64,000 bases of DNA from positions 246,077 through 310,076 of the forward strand of contig JACBWW010000091.1 in the NCBI GenBank assembly GCA_020086605.1. The letters run 5' to 3'. Made by a program: the position numbers and the translations under genes. Positions within the stretch are counted from its first letter, which is position 1. The number at the start of each line of letters is the position of its first letter. The DNA is from Lanius collurio. Lineage: Eukaryota > Chordata > Aves > Passeriformes > Laniidae. This document shows positions 1 to 11,250 of this stretch, one piece after another. Below the pieces are notes generated by a model. That model worked only from the letters and a program-made list of their open reading frames with translations, did no database searches and had not been told where the DNA came from.

Positions 1-50
1 CCTACCAGTCTCTCTGTATAGGTGAGGGGCCGGGGCTGCCGGCGCTGCCG

Positions 51-390
51 GTGCTGCCGGTGGTGCTGGCGCTGCTGGCGGCGGCGGCGCGGCCGGGCAG
101 CGGCGAGGAGGCGATCCAGTGCCCGCCGTGCTCGGAGGAGCGGCTGGCGCGGTGCAAGGCTCCGCAGGGCTGCGCGGAGCTGGTGCGGGAGCCGGGCTGC
201 GGGTGCTGCGCGACCTGCGCTCTGCCCCGTGGCACCGCCTGCGGCGTCTACACAGCGCGCTGTGGTGCGGGGCTGCGCTGCTACCCACCCCGCGGCGAGC
301 CCCGGCCCCTCCGCACCCTCATGCACGGCCAGGGCATCTGCACAGACCTGGCCGACGTCGAGGCCATCCAGGAGAGCCTCCAGCCCCCAG
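51..390 (+). CDS. IGFBP4: IGFBP4 exon 1: signal peptide and IGFBP N-domain
   Basis: Encodes the hydrophobic leader, the likely mature start near [12 protein letters not shown], and the cysteine-rich N-domain. It ends in LQPP plus one base, then the donor GTGAGG at 391 (phase 1). The domain has the dense cysteine spacing and the GCGCC core needed for IGF binding. The first 50 bases hold no ATG in this frame, so position 51 (a GTG codon) is a display start, not a claimed initiation site. Confidence 0.9.
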
Positions 391-3300
391 GTGAGGCGGC
401 GGAGGGGCGGCAGAGGGTGGGTGCCCAGGGTGGGTACCCTGGGTGGGTGCCTGGGGGTTCTTGTCCCTCACAGGGGCAGTGGCATAACCCTTGTTGGCAC
501 CAACCCACTCCCTGCTCACTCGGCAAAAGCCGGGGCCACAGAATTGGACTCATCAGGGACCTTCCCATACTTAGAGGGAGCTTTATAAAAATGATGAAGA
601 GTGACTTTTACACGGATAGATTATAACAGGGCAAGGGGCAGTATTTTAAACTAAAAAGGCAATATTTAGATTAGGTTTTAGGAGGAAATTCCACCCTATC
701 AGGGTGGTGAGGCATCTGGCACAGGTTGCCCAGGATATTTCTGGATGCCCATCCCTGGAAGTGTTCAAAGCCAGATGGGATGGGGCTTGGAGCAACCTCG
801 TCTGGTGGAAGGTATCCCTGCCTATGGCAGGAAGATGGAACTGGGTAGTCCTTAATGTCCCTTCCAACCCAAACCATTCCATGACTCTAAGAGGCAGGAT
901 GGGGTGGGACAGCCCGGGATAGGAGTGCAGGGAGCATGCTCCAGGGAGGGAGCAGAGGTGGGCTGCCGGAGGCTCACGTTTGTGCCATCCTTGCCCACCC
1001 TGGGCACAGCAGCATGTGCTGGAGAGGCCAACCTTCAGGGAGGATTTGTCACCTGCTGTGCCCTGGCTGCAAGTATCCTGCGAGCACCTGCAGCCCTTGG
1101 GGACACATCCCAGCTGCCAGGGAAGCTCCCGTTGCATAGTGACCCCAGCGCTGCCCCTTGCCTGGGATGGTGCTGGCAGATCTGACTGCACTGCCGGTAG
1201 GAAACAGGAAAGAGGCCACGGATCACCTGTTTCCCTCCAGGAAGGTCTGGCCAGGCACTGTGCAGGAGCTGTGTCTGTCTGTGCCGGACAGGGCAGTGAG
1301 GTGCCAGGCTGGAGGAGCTGCTGTCGATGTTCTCTGTCTGCCCCAGGACCCTCTTGCAGGTGGTGATCTGCCAACCCCCTGGGGCTCAAGCAGGATCTGG
1401 GGGCTGAAAGCAGAGCTGGCAGTGGGAGCCCAGAGCTGTGCAATTCACACCATGAGAATGAAGCTACTCCCAGGGAATGAGCAGGGACCTGGTCCATTGG
1501 TGGTCCCCCTTTCCCGTCCTGCAGGCTGTGACCAGGACCACGACCCCTGAAGCTGGAGTAGCATCCCAGCATGGGACAATCCACAGGCTGGTCTGGCCTG
1601 GCCCTGGGTCCCCACATGGGGTCAATTGGAGCTCCCTGAGAGGCAGAAGGGACTGGAACAGTGTCTATTCTTGTTCATCCGGGAGGCTGGATCCTCGTTC
1701 CATTTCCTCATTGCATGGCTGATCCATGTCCTCTGGTGTCCCTGCTGGGATGAGTGCCGTTAGTGGATAGGCACCTCTAGCCACCCCCCTGCAGGGACAG
1801 GAGCTGGCTGGGAGTGCTTGGAGCCCCTCTGTCCTGCCTGTCTGTCCTCATCCCACATCCTGCAGGAGCTGTCTGGGCTCCCTGGCCCGGGGCTGCGCCG
1901 TGCTGCCAAGCGCTGTTGGTTTTGGCCGTGCCCCGTGTAATGCAACATTTTTTCCCAGAGCCTTTAGGAAACAGACTTGCATTTTTTCCCTTCCTTCCCG
2001 CGGTGTTTTGGCTTGCCTGGAGATGGGTGGGTGGCTATGGGAGCCGGGTCGCCCGCCGGGCACTGTGCTGGCCAGCGGCGTCACAGGTAGCAGGATGGGT
2101 GAGAGGGCAGTGGAGCCCTTTTGTCCAGGACGGCCCGTCAGGATGTGGGCAGGACACCCACAGCGAACTGCTCAGTGCAGTCCCAGTGGTACATCTCCCC
2201 CGTGGGTCCCTGAGCTGTTCCACAGCCCGAAGCCAGTGGGAGTGTGGGGCTGGGGGCTCCCTTGCTCCCACACAGCCCTGCCTGGCACTGCGAAGGCACC
2301 CTGGCATGGTCAGTGCCTCTGACGTGTCCCCTAGGGATCAGCACAAGGGAATCGAACGCCGGTTCAGGGGCAGGGGCGGTCGGAGCAGGTGCCCCCGGCT
2401 GTGCCCGCGGCCCCGGGGCCGAGCGGGTGCCGACGGCTGGGAAGCGGTTAACGCGCAGCTCGTACAGTAAACACTTTGTCTGGGGGCTCTGTCCGGGGGG
2501 CTCCGCATTCCAGGGAAGAGGCTGGGATCAGGGGGCTGGGCTGAGGCTGGGCTTTCTGAACAGTTGGATGTGGCTCCCGGCTCCATAGCCAGGAAGAGCC
2601 TCTCTGCTCACCCGGGACCTGTGGCACCCACGGGACGTGACTCTTAGGAGGTGAGGGAGCGGTGGCTGCTCGCCTGACTCGAGACTGCCTGTCGTGGCTG
2701 AGGGTCTGAGCACCTTGTGCTGGACCCCGTCCCGGCTTTCTGCTCCCGGCCCTGCCAGCTCAGGACTGGCTTTGGGAACCCACTCCTCGGCCAGAGCCCT
2801 GTGCAGGGGCCGGCTCCAGAAGGTCCCAGCCATGGCTTTCCATCACAGCCGGCGGGTGGTGGTGGCTGAGCCCATGGGTGGCAGCCAGGAGGAGGTGAGG
2901 ACATATTCCCTAGCACACATGATGAGTGATTTAGTGCTGGGTAAATGACTATGTCTGGGAAAACCTGACCTGTGGGAGCTGCGTTCATCCCGTGTGGTCT
3001 CTGTAAGCTGGGACAGATCCTGTTTCCTTTCTATGTGCAGTGACTGGCGGTGGCTGAGCCATGGCTGGACAGTGCACAGGTCGGGGGACAGGCAGGATTC
3101 AGCCAGGCAAGGCTCAGCCGTGTCCCATCTGTTCCCTGGGGTGGGGGTTCATCCATGCTTCAGTTTCTCCAGGCCAAAATGCTGCTCCTGGCAAGGTTCT
3201 GGTCCCTCTGGGGAATCATCTGCATCTGCATCCCTCACTCCTTCTGCATCCTGACCTCCCCTCCCTCTGTCCCACGTTGGGCGCTGAAATGGGAGATGCT

Positions 3301-6300
3301 CAGCTGTGTTTGAACATGGCAGTGTGTCCCGGGATGGGGACAGGCCAGGCTCCCAGCTGGCATCCCAGGCCAAGGGGCAGTGGGCACCTGGTGCCTGTGC
3401 CCCTGCCACCCCCATCCCCGGCTCCCCACGTTCTGCCAGAACCAGTGGTCGGTGAAATGAGCACGGCCCTCCCAGCACTGGTACCTGCCAAGTGGAGAGC
3501 CCAGGAAAACTGCCACAGGCCTGCCAGGACCACCCACAGGTGACACTGGGGGTGCTGAACAGGGACTTGGAGGGTGCTGGGGCTCGCTGTGGCCCGTGCT
3601 GTGTTGATCACAGCCACGTGGATGTCCCTCCTGGCCTTTGAGATGAATGAGGTCCTTCGTGCTGGGGCTGGTGGCACGGGGGGGAGCGGGGCTGGAGCTG
3701 TGGGGGACTCTTGTCTCTCCCATGGACACACACACGAGGTCCCAGGGCTTTGCTGGCTGCCCCAGGCTCTGCTCCCACGGGATCCGCGCGGTGGAGCCGG
3801 AGCCCTTCACCGCTCCCTCGGGCTCAGCGCTGTGAATCACAAGTTCGGCACGTGACCAACCTCATTTGCAGCTCCCGTTAATTGAAGCCGATGCTGAATG
3901 AGTCGTTTGTGTCCCCTGTGCACAGGCCGGGCAGGAATCCTCCTCCTCCCGGGACAGGCGGCTGTTTTATGTGTCCGGCGAGGGCAGCACCCCTTCCCAT
4001 CCCCTTGGCACCCGCTTCCATCCCAAACTGAGCAGAGGGACAAATAGGGACCCCCCCACCCTCCATCCCTCCAGGGTGGTGATACCCGTGCATAGGTGGC
4101 AGATTGGGTGGCATCAAGGCAGTGTGGGGCGTGGCAGCTCTGGGCTCCACGCAGGTTGCTTTTCTCAAGTCTTTGTGTTGAGGCTGAGGAGTTTTCTGGT
4201 CCAGCCGGATTGCCAGGGCGGTGAGAGGTTCCCTGAGCTGCTGTGTGTCACTTAGCAGGGGAACAGTAACCCCAAGGACAGCAGCGTGGCAGGGAGGGGT
4301 GCTGGAACTGCCGTGAGAGCCGGAGACCGGGGGTCCCGACTGCTGTCAGGAGCTGCCTCGCTGCCCAGAGGCACCGGCGTTTCATATGACCTTATAAAAA
4401 TGTTATTGGCATCTGGTTTTATTTAAGCCGGGAGATTCGATGCTCTGGAGGCGGCTGGCGGGGGGAGGAGGGGGGTTTGGCTGTGCCGGCGATCGGTGAG
4501 GGCTTTCCCTGCGGGGGCAGTGCGGGCAGCGCCGGTGCCTCCCGGTCCTGCCTTTCCCTGGCGTGGGAGCAGCGCCTGGAGGTGCCGGAACTTTGGCGTG
4601 GTGGTCCCCACCGGTGCCAAATCTGCCCAGCTCTTCCTGTCTGTCCCCACAGGGATACAGGGGAGGGAAGGAGCATCCCTGCCAGAGCCCCCGAGCCCCC
4701 GGCGGGGCTCTGCCACCAGCGCCCGCATTGCACCACAGCCTCACGGTTTGTGCCGCCGGGGCTGGCGCTGGCACCGCTCTGTGCAGGGTCCTGGAGACTT
4801 TGGGTTTGTGTTTCAAATTTCAAGGGCATGAGCTATTTCCTGGAAAAAATGGACAGATTAAGCAAAAGCAAATAACACCCACGAGGGAGGGGGCTTTGAC
4901 TGGGGCTTCACTGTGGACTTTAACCGGGCCCCCAGGAGCTGGGCCAGGAGCCCTGCACTGCAGGGACCGTGGCGAGAGGTGCCGATCAGGGCCACATGCC
5001 GTGGAGATACAATGGGCAGGAAGCTGTGCCTCCAACCCCTCTGCCTGCCTGTGGGAAGAGCCAGTGCCAGACATCACCCAGCAGCCTCTGTCCTGGTGCT
5101 GTGAGCCCCTGGGTGTGACCGGTGAGCCCCTGGGTGTGACCCCCGACAGTGACCACCCCCTGCCTAGTTTGGGAATGTTTTCCCTGCTGCCATTTGCAGT
5201 ATTGATTCTTTTAAGCCCAACCCCAGGATAACCTCAGCCACTTCCCTGTACAGCCCAGGCGGACTGGGGGGAAAACACTGCTTGGGCTGTGCCTGACGCA
5301 GCTCTGAGCACAGGAGGAACCCCGGCTCCTGGGGTGTCCCCCCTCCACAGAGTCTTCCTGGGCCCCAAACCAGAGGAACTGGCAGCTTTTTAAAAACTAA
5401 AGTCACGCCGAGCACTGGTCTCATGACACTCTGTCCAGCTGCCAACATCTGGGCCGGCAGCTTGGCTGAGCTCCTGGCGCAGGCGGGGATGCCAAGCGCC
5501 GCCTTTTGGGATCGGCCCCACGGGAGATTAACTTTCTTATTCCAGGAATTTCTTCTTTCATGTCTTGGCGGGGGCCGTGCCCCGCAGCAGAGCCCTGCTC
5601 CACTCCCAGCCGCGGCGCCCGGTGCCGCCCCGGGCCTGGCGGGGGCTCAGCACCGCCCCGGTGCCCCCACTGCCACTGCAGCTCCTCAGAGGCAGATTTT
5701 GGGGAGCACTGGGGGCTTCCTGGGGCTCCTTCTCTGTGTGTCCCAGGGTCAGCTTCCAGGCCTGTAGCTGCGGTGGTGTGGGTGAGCACCTGGTGCCTGG
5801 TGATGCATGGCTGGCAAGGGCACAGCCAGACCCAGCACATTGGAGCCACTGCACAGCCCTCACAGCGTGCATTTGTGACCCTACAGTAACACACACATGG
5901 CAACAAATTGTTAGTCGTGGCTAATGAGGAGGAAAAACTCCTAGGAGTCTTTCCCATTGCTGCAGGGAGCTCAGCCCAGTGCAGTAGCAGGGGCAGGATG
6001 GGCCCAGAGCTGGAAGTGACACCTGTGGGGGACTGCAGAGGGTGATGTGGAGCCTGCCAGAAACCACTGCATGTTATTCCTTGGGGTGCAAGTGGCACTG
6101 TGGAGACTGGGACACCGTGGGGGCTCTACCATCCCCAGGGCTGCCCTGTGGCACTGAGCCCCCTTGGTCTGTGTCTCTGCAGAGAAGGAGGAGATTGACC
6201 ACCCCAACAACAGCTTCAGCCCCTGCAGCATCCACGACCGCAAGTGCCTGCAGAAGCAGCAGGCCAAGAGGGTCAACAATGGCAACAAGATGCGCAGCAA

Positions 6301-7010
6301 CGGGAGCCCTCACCACCGCGAGGACACGCGGGTCATGGTGAGCACCAGGAGGGCTGGGGAGGGCAGGGTGGATGCTCCAGGGTCGGGGTCCTGGGGCTCT
6401 GGGCCAGGGGCATGTGCCAGCCCTGCATCCAGCTCAGCCCCCGTCTTTTCCCAGGCACAGGGCTCGTGCCAGAGTGAGCTGCACCGGGCACTGGAGAGGC
6501 TGGCAGCCTCGCAGACCCGGACACACGAGGACCTGTATGTCATCCCCATCCCCAACTGCGACCGCAATGGCAACTTCCACCCCAAGCAGGTAGGATGGGC
6601 TATGACCTATCATGGGGGACTGGGAGGGTGCATTTTGTAGAGCCAGAGTGAGGCTGGGAGGGGGACATGGATGGAGGGGACAGTGACGAGGCATGGCAGA
6701 GCCTGCCTGGCTGCTGGCTTTGGTGGGAATCCCCCTTTGGGTGCTGGGGGCCCTTTGCAAAAGCCCCGGGGTGGGATGGGGGTGGTAAAGCCTCTGTGAG
6801 AGCTCCTGGTTGTCAGGCAGCCCATGGGAATGGGGCTGTGGGGTCCAGGCTGGGTGTCCTTGACCGAACCCATCCCCACAGTGTCACCCAGCGCTGGATG
6901 GGCAGCGGGGCAAGTGCTGGTGTGTGGACCGCAAGACAGGGGTGAAACTGCCGGGCTTCCTGGAGCTGAAAGGAGACTTGGACTGTCACCAGCTGGCGGA
7001 CAGCATGTGA
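51..7010 (+). CDS. IGFBP4: Insulin-like growth factor-binding protein 4 (5' end incomplete)
   Basis: Secreted protein that binds IGF-I and IGF-II and limits their access to the IGF receptor. Four coding exons (51-390, 6183-6337, 6455-6589, 6882-7010) join in frame to 252 codons plus stop. Visible parts are a hydrophobic Leu/Val/Ala signal segment, an N-terminal IGFBP domain with the family motif GCGCC followed by ATC, a variable linker with an N-glycosylation sequon (NNS), and a C-terminal thyroglobulin type-1 domain with CWCV. The wording of the linker and the C-terminal domain ([41 protein letters not shown]) is that of IGFBP4 rather than other IGFBPs. No ATG lies in frame upstream; the frame stays open to base 3, so the start is missing or misassembled. 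It ends in ADSM, slightly shorter than the human C-terminus as I recall it. Convergent with TNS4. Confidence 0.95.
391..6182 (+). other. IGFBP4: IGFBP4 intron 1
   Basis: Intron of 5.8 kb, GT at 391 and AG at 6181-6182. Apart from the CR1 copy at its start it holds no recognisable exon. A CpG-rich patch lies at 2330-2460. A perfect CACGTG E-box in the context GGCACGTGACC lies at 3849-3854. A 24-base segment is duplicated in tandem at 5101-5145. Long reading frames here on both strands look like chance frames in GC-rich DNA. Confidence 0.7.
541..893 (+). mobile_element. CR1 LINE fragment, 3' end
   Basis: The stretch runs through the familiar avian CR1 wording: GAGGGAGCTT, TTTTAAACTAAAAAGG, GGTGGTGAGGCA, ACAGGTTGCCCAGG, CATCCCTGGAAGTGTTCAA, and ends in CCTTCCAACCCAAACCATTCCATGACTCTA. 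The orientation is plus. It is truncated at the 5' end and mutated, so it is an old inactive copy inside IGFBP4 intron 1. Confidence 0.85.
6183..6337 (+). CDS. IGFBP4: IGFBP4 exon 2: linker with sequon and protease-site region
   Basis: The acceptor CAG ends at 6182 and the donor GTGAGC begins at 6338. The exon joins exon 1 in phase 1 and ends on a complete codon. It carries HPNNSF (N-glycosylation sequon) and the stretch NKMRSNG, which aligns with the region where human IGFBP4 is cut by PAPP-A after a methionine. Confidence 0.92.
6455..6589 (+). CDS. IGFBP4: IGFBP4 exon 3: start of C-terminal domain
   Basis: Acceptor CCAG at 6451-6454, donor GTAGGA at 6590, 45 whole codons. Encodes [18 protein letters not shown] and [16 protein letters not shown], the conserved opening of the thyroglobulin type-1 fold in IGFBPs. 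Confidence 0.94.
6882..7010 (+). CDS. IGFBP4: IGFBP4 exon 4: thyroglobulin type-1 core and stop
   Basis: The acceptor ACAG ends at 6881. 42 codons then TGA at 7008-7010. Contains [15 protein letters not shown] and ends DCHQLADSM. Confidence 0.94.
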   Translation, partial: CHPALDGQRGKCWCVDRKTGVKLPGFLELKGDLDCHQLADSM

Positions 7011-8970
7011 GCACGACTGCGGCGGCCCCGCGCTGTGCAGGGCCAGGACCCCCGCCGGGGCTGCCTAGGAGAGAAGGAGAGGGGACGTGACTGCTGAGCA
7101 GTGCCCCGGTGCCGGGGGATCCCGGGATGCGCCTCGGATTGCACCGCGCTCTGCGCCACGGGCTGCCCACGGCACCACACCCTGCGCCATGACCACTATC
7201 AGCCACTGCCAGGGGGCCCGGCAAGCGCCAGCGGCACCTCCATCCCACACGGACACAGCTTGGACGATGCTGCCCTGGGACTGGGGTCGGGCTGCCTGGG
7301 TGGAGTGGGTGGGGGGCACCCTTGATGAGGCTGCTGCTGCCCCATGGTACCCCCAGTTTTCAGCCTGGCCCCACAGGCAGCCACGGACACCCGGCGGCTT
7401 TGGAGGGTGTGGTGGCAGCATCACATTTGCAGCACAGTGCCCTCCATGCCAGACCTTTGCACGGGCAGCAGCAGAAGTGCCTCATCCTGCCCTCCCTGGC
7501 AACGAGAGGCTGCCCAGGCAAGGACTGGAGGCCCTGGAGAGATTCCCCCACCTGCATCCCACCCTGAGTGTGTGTGTGTGTGAAGGGCAGTGTGGTCACA
7601 CAGAGCAATAAGACATCTTCCCCCTCCCTGCTTGCCCCCAGCCCCACAGCCCAGGACCTCCTCCCCATGGCCCAGCCTCATCCTGCTCCCGGTGCAGGGA
7701 AAAGCCTCCCATCTATCCTGTCTCCCCCTGCCCCATCCTGGGGTGAAGGGGTCGGGACCCCCAGGCAAGAAATAGAGTGCCCTCAGATGCATTGAGAGGA
7801 GGGTGGAGGGATGAGGGATGCCCAGAAAACACATCCCAGGGGAAGAGCTTCTTTTGATTTGCCCAAATTTTTTAATATTTAAAAGATGTTGGTGGTGGGA
7901 TCTAAAAAGTGACTGTGTGGCCCCCAAGGCTGGAATTCTCCATCCCCAGGGATTGGGGGCACTGTGGTGATGGCTCTTGACTCTCTTCTTGGCCAATGTG
8001 ACAAAAGTGGGATGGATTCTGGAATGATGGGATCTGCAGATTTCACCAGCACAAAGTTCTCAGATGAGAAATTGTCCCCGGTTTTGTAGCTACTCTTTTT
8101 TTCTTCAAGCTGGGCTGGAAATTTTTTCACATAAAAATGCCATGGAAAGTGTGCCAAAGACAGAGGGGAATTTCCCAATCCCACCCTCTGGCTCCATGGC
8201 CTCAGTGGCAGGTTTTGGTCCTCCAGGTGAATTTGTCCTGTCCAAGGCCCCCCGATGGGAATGAAGTGTTTCAGTTTTAGTGAAACACCCTCTGCCCTCC
8301 TGATCCCCCACCTGCCCCTGTGCTCTGCCAGATCCCTGCCTGCCCTGACTGCCCATGGCCCTGCTCACACACAACTTCTAAACTGAGTCAATTTGCCAGG
8401 ACAGTCCTTGGTGGGGAAGGGGGGTCCCTGCCCCTGCCACCCCTCAGCCCCCCAGAGCCACTGCACCAAGGAAGGGGCTCCCGGGGCCAGTCCCAGTGCC
8501 AGTCCCCTGTGGCAGCACCACAGCAGGACACAGTGCAGTGGCAGTGCCAGCCCGTTGGCCTCGGCCACTCGCCCCCTCCCCGTGTACACCAGGGCAGGTC
8601 CAGCAGGGCCTTTCCTGTTTTGGGGGTTCCTGGCAATGCTGAGGCACCAGGGCACATTCTATGTCCTGCTCCGAGGGCTCCAGCGTTTCGTAGCATCTCT
8701 CCTGTAGTTTAGGGCTGTATTTACACACCACCATGTACCAGTGTCCCCCACCCCCAGGGCTTCCCCTGGCACCCAAGGGGTCCCTGTCCATCCCTCCCGG
8801 GCCAAGCCCATCCCATCAGATTCCCGTGTAGCACCAACCTTTTACAGTACACTTGAACCTTTGTATCCTCAAAAAAGGTAATTACTGTATTTAATTTCCT
8901 GTTATTTGATGTGTTTCTGTCGAGTGTGTTTTTTCTTTTATGGCTTTAAATAATGGGAGAGGAAGGAAGC
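7011..8970 (+). other. IGFBP4: IGFBP4 3' UTR (probable)
   Basis: About 1.9 kb of non-coding sequence after the stop. AU-rich islands occur near 7851-7890 and 8880-8950. No perfect AATAAA sits at the distal end; an AAATAA-type variant lies near 8948, after a T-rich stretch, and is taken as the likely poly(A) signal. A (TG)n run sits at 7567-7582. The end point is inferred. Confidence 0.55.
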
Positions 8971-10539
8971 AGAGCAGGAGCAAGGGGGCTGTGGGATCCC
9001 ACTGGTGTGGGGACAGGCTCTGGTCACCACTCTGGCCCAAGGACCTGGTCTCCTGATCTTGCATTGGGTTTGGGGTTCAGCAGCCCTGGAAACCCAGGTG
9101 CCCACAAACCCCTGGAAGAGCTTCACTGAGCACGGATTGGGTGAGAAACGAATGATTTCTCGCCTCCTCGTGACTCCCAGCTCAGCGTCTCCACCGGTGC
9201 CACCGGGAGGATCGTCACTGTCGGCCCTACACAGCGCCACGGAGCAGCGGCGGGGCTGGAGACGGCGCCAGGCTGGGGAGGGGACCCTGGACCGGCTTCA
9301 AAGTTCAGGGGCGGACAGGGACAGGCACCGGCTGCTCCAGGGACACGGGCTCGGGGCCAAGCAGCGCCGCCGGCCTTGACGAGCCGCAGCCCGAGGCACT
9401 TGTGCAGGTGCCTGCTGGTGCCAGGGTGCCCCGGGCATCTCCAGCCCGGCTCGGCGTTTTGGGGCGGTGTCAGGATGCAGACGGGAGATGCCCAGGCACA
9501 GGAATTGCGACAGCAGCACACTTCCCGGTCACGGCTTGGCTCTCTCCCGGTGTCTGCAGCCAGTGCTGCCCGGGGCCACGGCCCAGGAGTTCTCCGAGTC
9601 CCTGTTTGGTGGCTCCCGGGGCCGGCAGTGCCACCCGGGGCTGGCTCAGCCCGATGCTCCGGTTACCGGAGCCGCCCGGCCGGCGGTGCTGGCGTTGTGC
9701 GAACACCCCCGGGACGCGGCCGGAGGCGGCCGCAGCCAAGACAGACAGCCCAGAAATCTGCTGGCACGGCAGATAGGCCACCGGACCAGGGCCAACGCCA
9801 GTGCTCCTGGAACCTGGCCCCTGCCCCGGCCCTCTGCTGAGGGCTACCAGGGCCGGCCACGCTTGGCGGAGCCAAAGCCTTTGCCTGTCCCCATTCCTAA
9901 TTGCTGATTCTGACCAGCATCACGATAACCACAACAGACACAGCTCTGAGGGTCTCAGATCTGCCCCAGGGTCTCAGGGCCGAGGTCCCACAGCCCGAGC
10001 TGGGCTCCTGCAGAACGGTGGGGACAGCAGAGGTGCCAGGAGCCCCTGGGTGTCAGTCCTGGAGCCCACCCTGCGGTGCTGGGTTGTGCCTCCCGCCGCA
10101 GTGACCCCAATATCTGTTTAGGTCATTGCCAAGAGCTGCTGCAGCTGGAGGTGTTCCAGAGCCTGGTTGGAGGAAAGGGGCTCTGCCATGGATGCATCTG
10201 TTCAGCTGTTCTGGAGCAGAGCGAGTGGCTCCCTTGCTGCCCTCCCTTTGGTGCCTGTGGCAGGATAAGTATTCTACTGCTTCACTGAAAATATCCCTGA
10301 GAGGGTTTGTTAACATGGGGGCCAAAATTAAACCAGAGCCGAGGCACCAATGAGAACCAAGGCAGAGAACAGTGCAGTGGCCTTGGAGCCTCTTTCTGCT
10401 CTGAGCTACAGCACGAGCTGACCCTTCAGCTGCTGCAGACCACGGCAGCACCGTCTTCCTCGAGGCCCTGCCAATTTACGTCATCTGAGAATCCGGCCCA
10501 AATTCAAGCAAGTCATTTCCAAAAACCCGATGTTTTACT
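8971..10539. other. Intergenic region between convergent IGFBP4 and TNS4
   Basis: No exon recognised. The segment 9180-9760 is strikingly rich in CpG and GC compared with its flanks, although it lies between two gene 3' ends. The remainder is ordinary unique-looking sequence. Confidence 0.6.
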
Positions 10540-11250
10540 GTCATGAAAATGTCACCATTTATTTCCCAGCTCTCCGCAATGCTGGGAGGTCGAGCCCGCC
10601 CGCAACCCCTGCTGCGTAAAAGGGCAGGAGAATTTCCCAGCACCAGGAAAAATGCACTGCTCTGTCATTCCTCCCTGTGGATGCTGCTTGCTCCTTGAGG
10701 GAAGCAGGTTTCCAGCAGGACTTAGTGATTTTATATACTTTGATTTGCAAAGCTGCCTCATTGTGCTGCTCAGGGGGTGATTCCTCCCCCTTGCCTGCCC
10801 CAGACCTCCCCTGCTGCAGCACTGGGGGTCAGGGCTAAGTCCCCAATGATGGGAGCTCAGCTCAGCTCCATGACCTCCCTCAGCCCAGACACCCCAAGAA
10901 CAGGGAACCCCATGTCTGGTGGGAACCCCAGCCAGAGCATTGGGGTCCTTCAGAGCAGATGGTCCAGCTGAGGGACAACAGTTCCATACAGAGCACAGCT
11001 CTCTTCTTGCCTGTGCAGCTCTTGTCCCTTCCCCTGGGCAGCCAGGGATCCATGGAGAGGCTCGGAGGAGCATCTCATCCCACCAGAGCTGAAAGTCTTT
11101 AGCTGAGGCTCCTGAAGTGGATGGTGCATAACAAAAATGTCTAAATACATGCTGTTGCCAAAATGCAACCCAGAAGCAGGAGAAGGGGAGCAGGAGAAGC
11201 TCAGCAGTGTGTGGGCAGCTGCTGGCCCTGAGCACCCCGGGGTTCTGTCC
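10540..11250 (-). other. TNS4: TNS4 3' UTR with AATAAA
   Basis: About 0.7 kb after the stop. A perfect minus-strand AATAAA (plus TTTATT) is at 10558-10563, placing the 3' end near 10540, about 1.6 kb from the end of IGFBP4. Confidence 0.7.

Noticed and set aside
646..1617. 323-residue minus-strand reading frame in IGFBP4 intron 1
   Set aside because: It overlaps a CR1 copy, has low-complexity composition and no splice or start context; a chance frame in GC-rich DNA.
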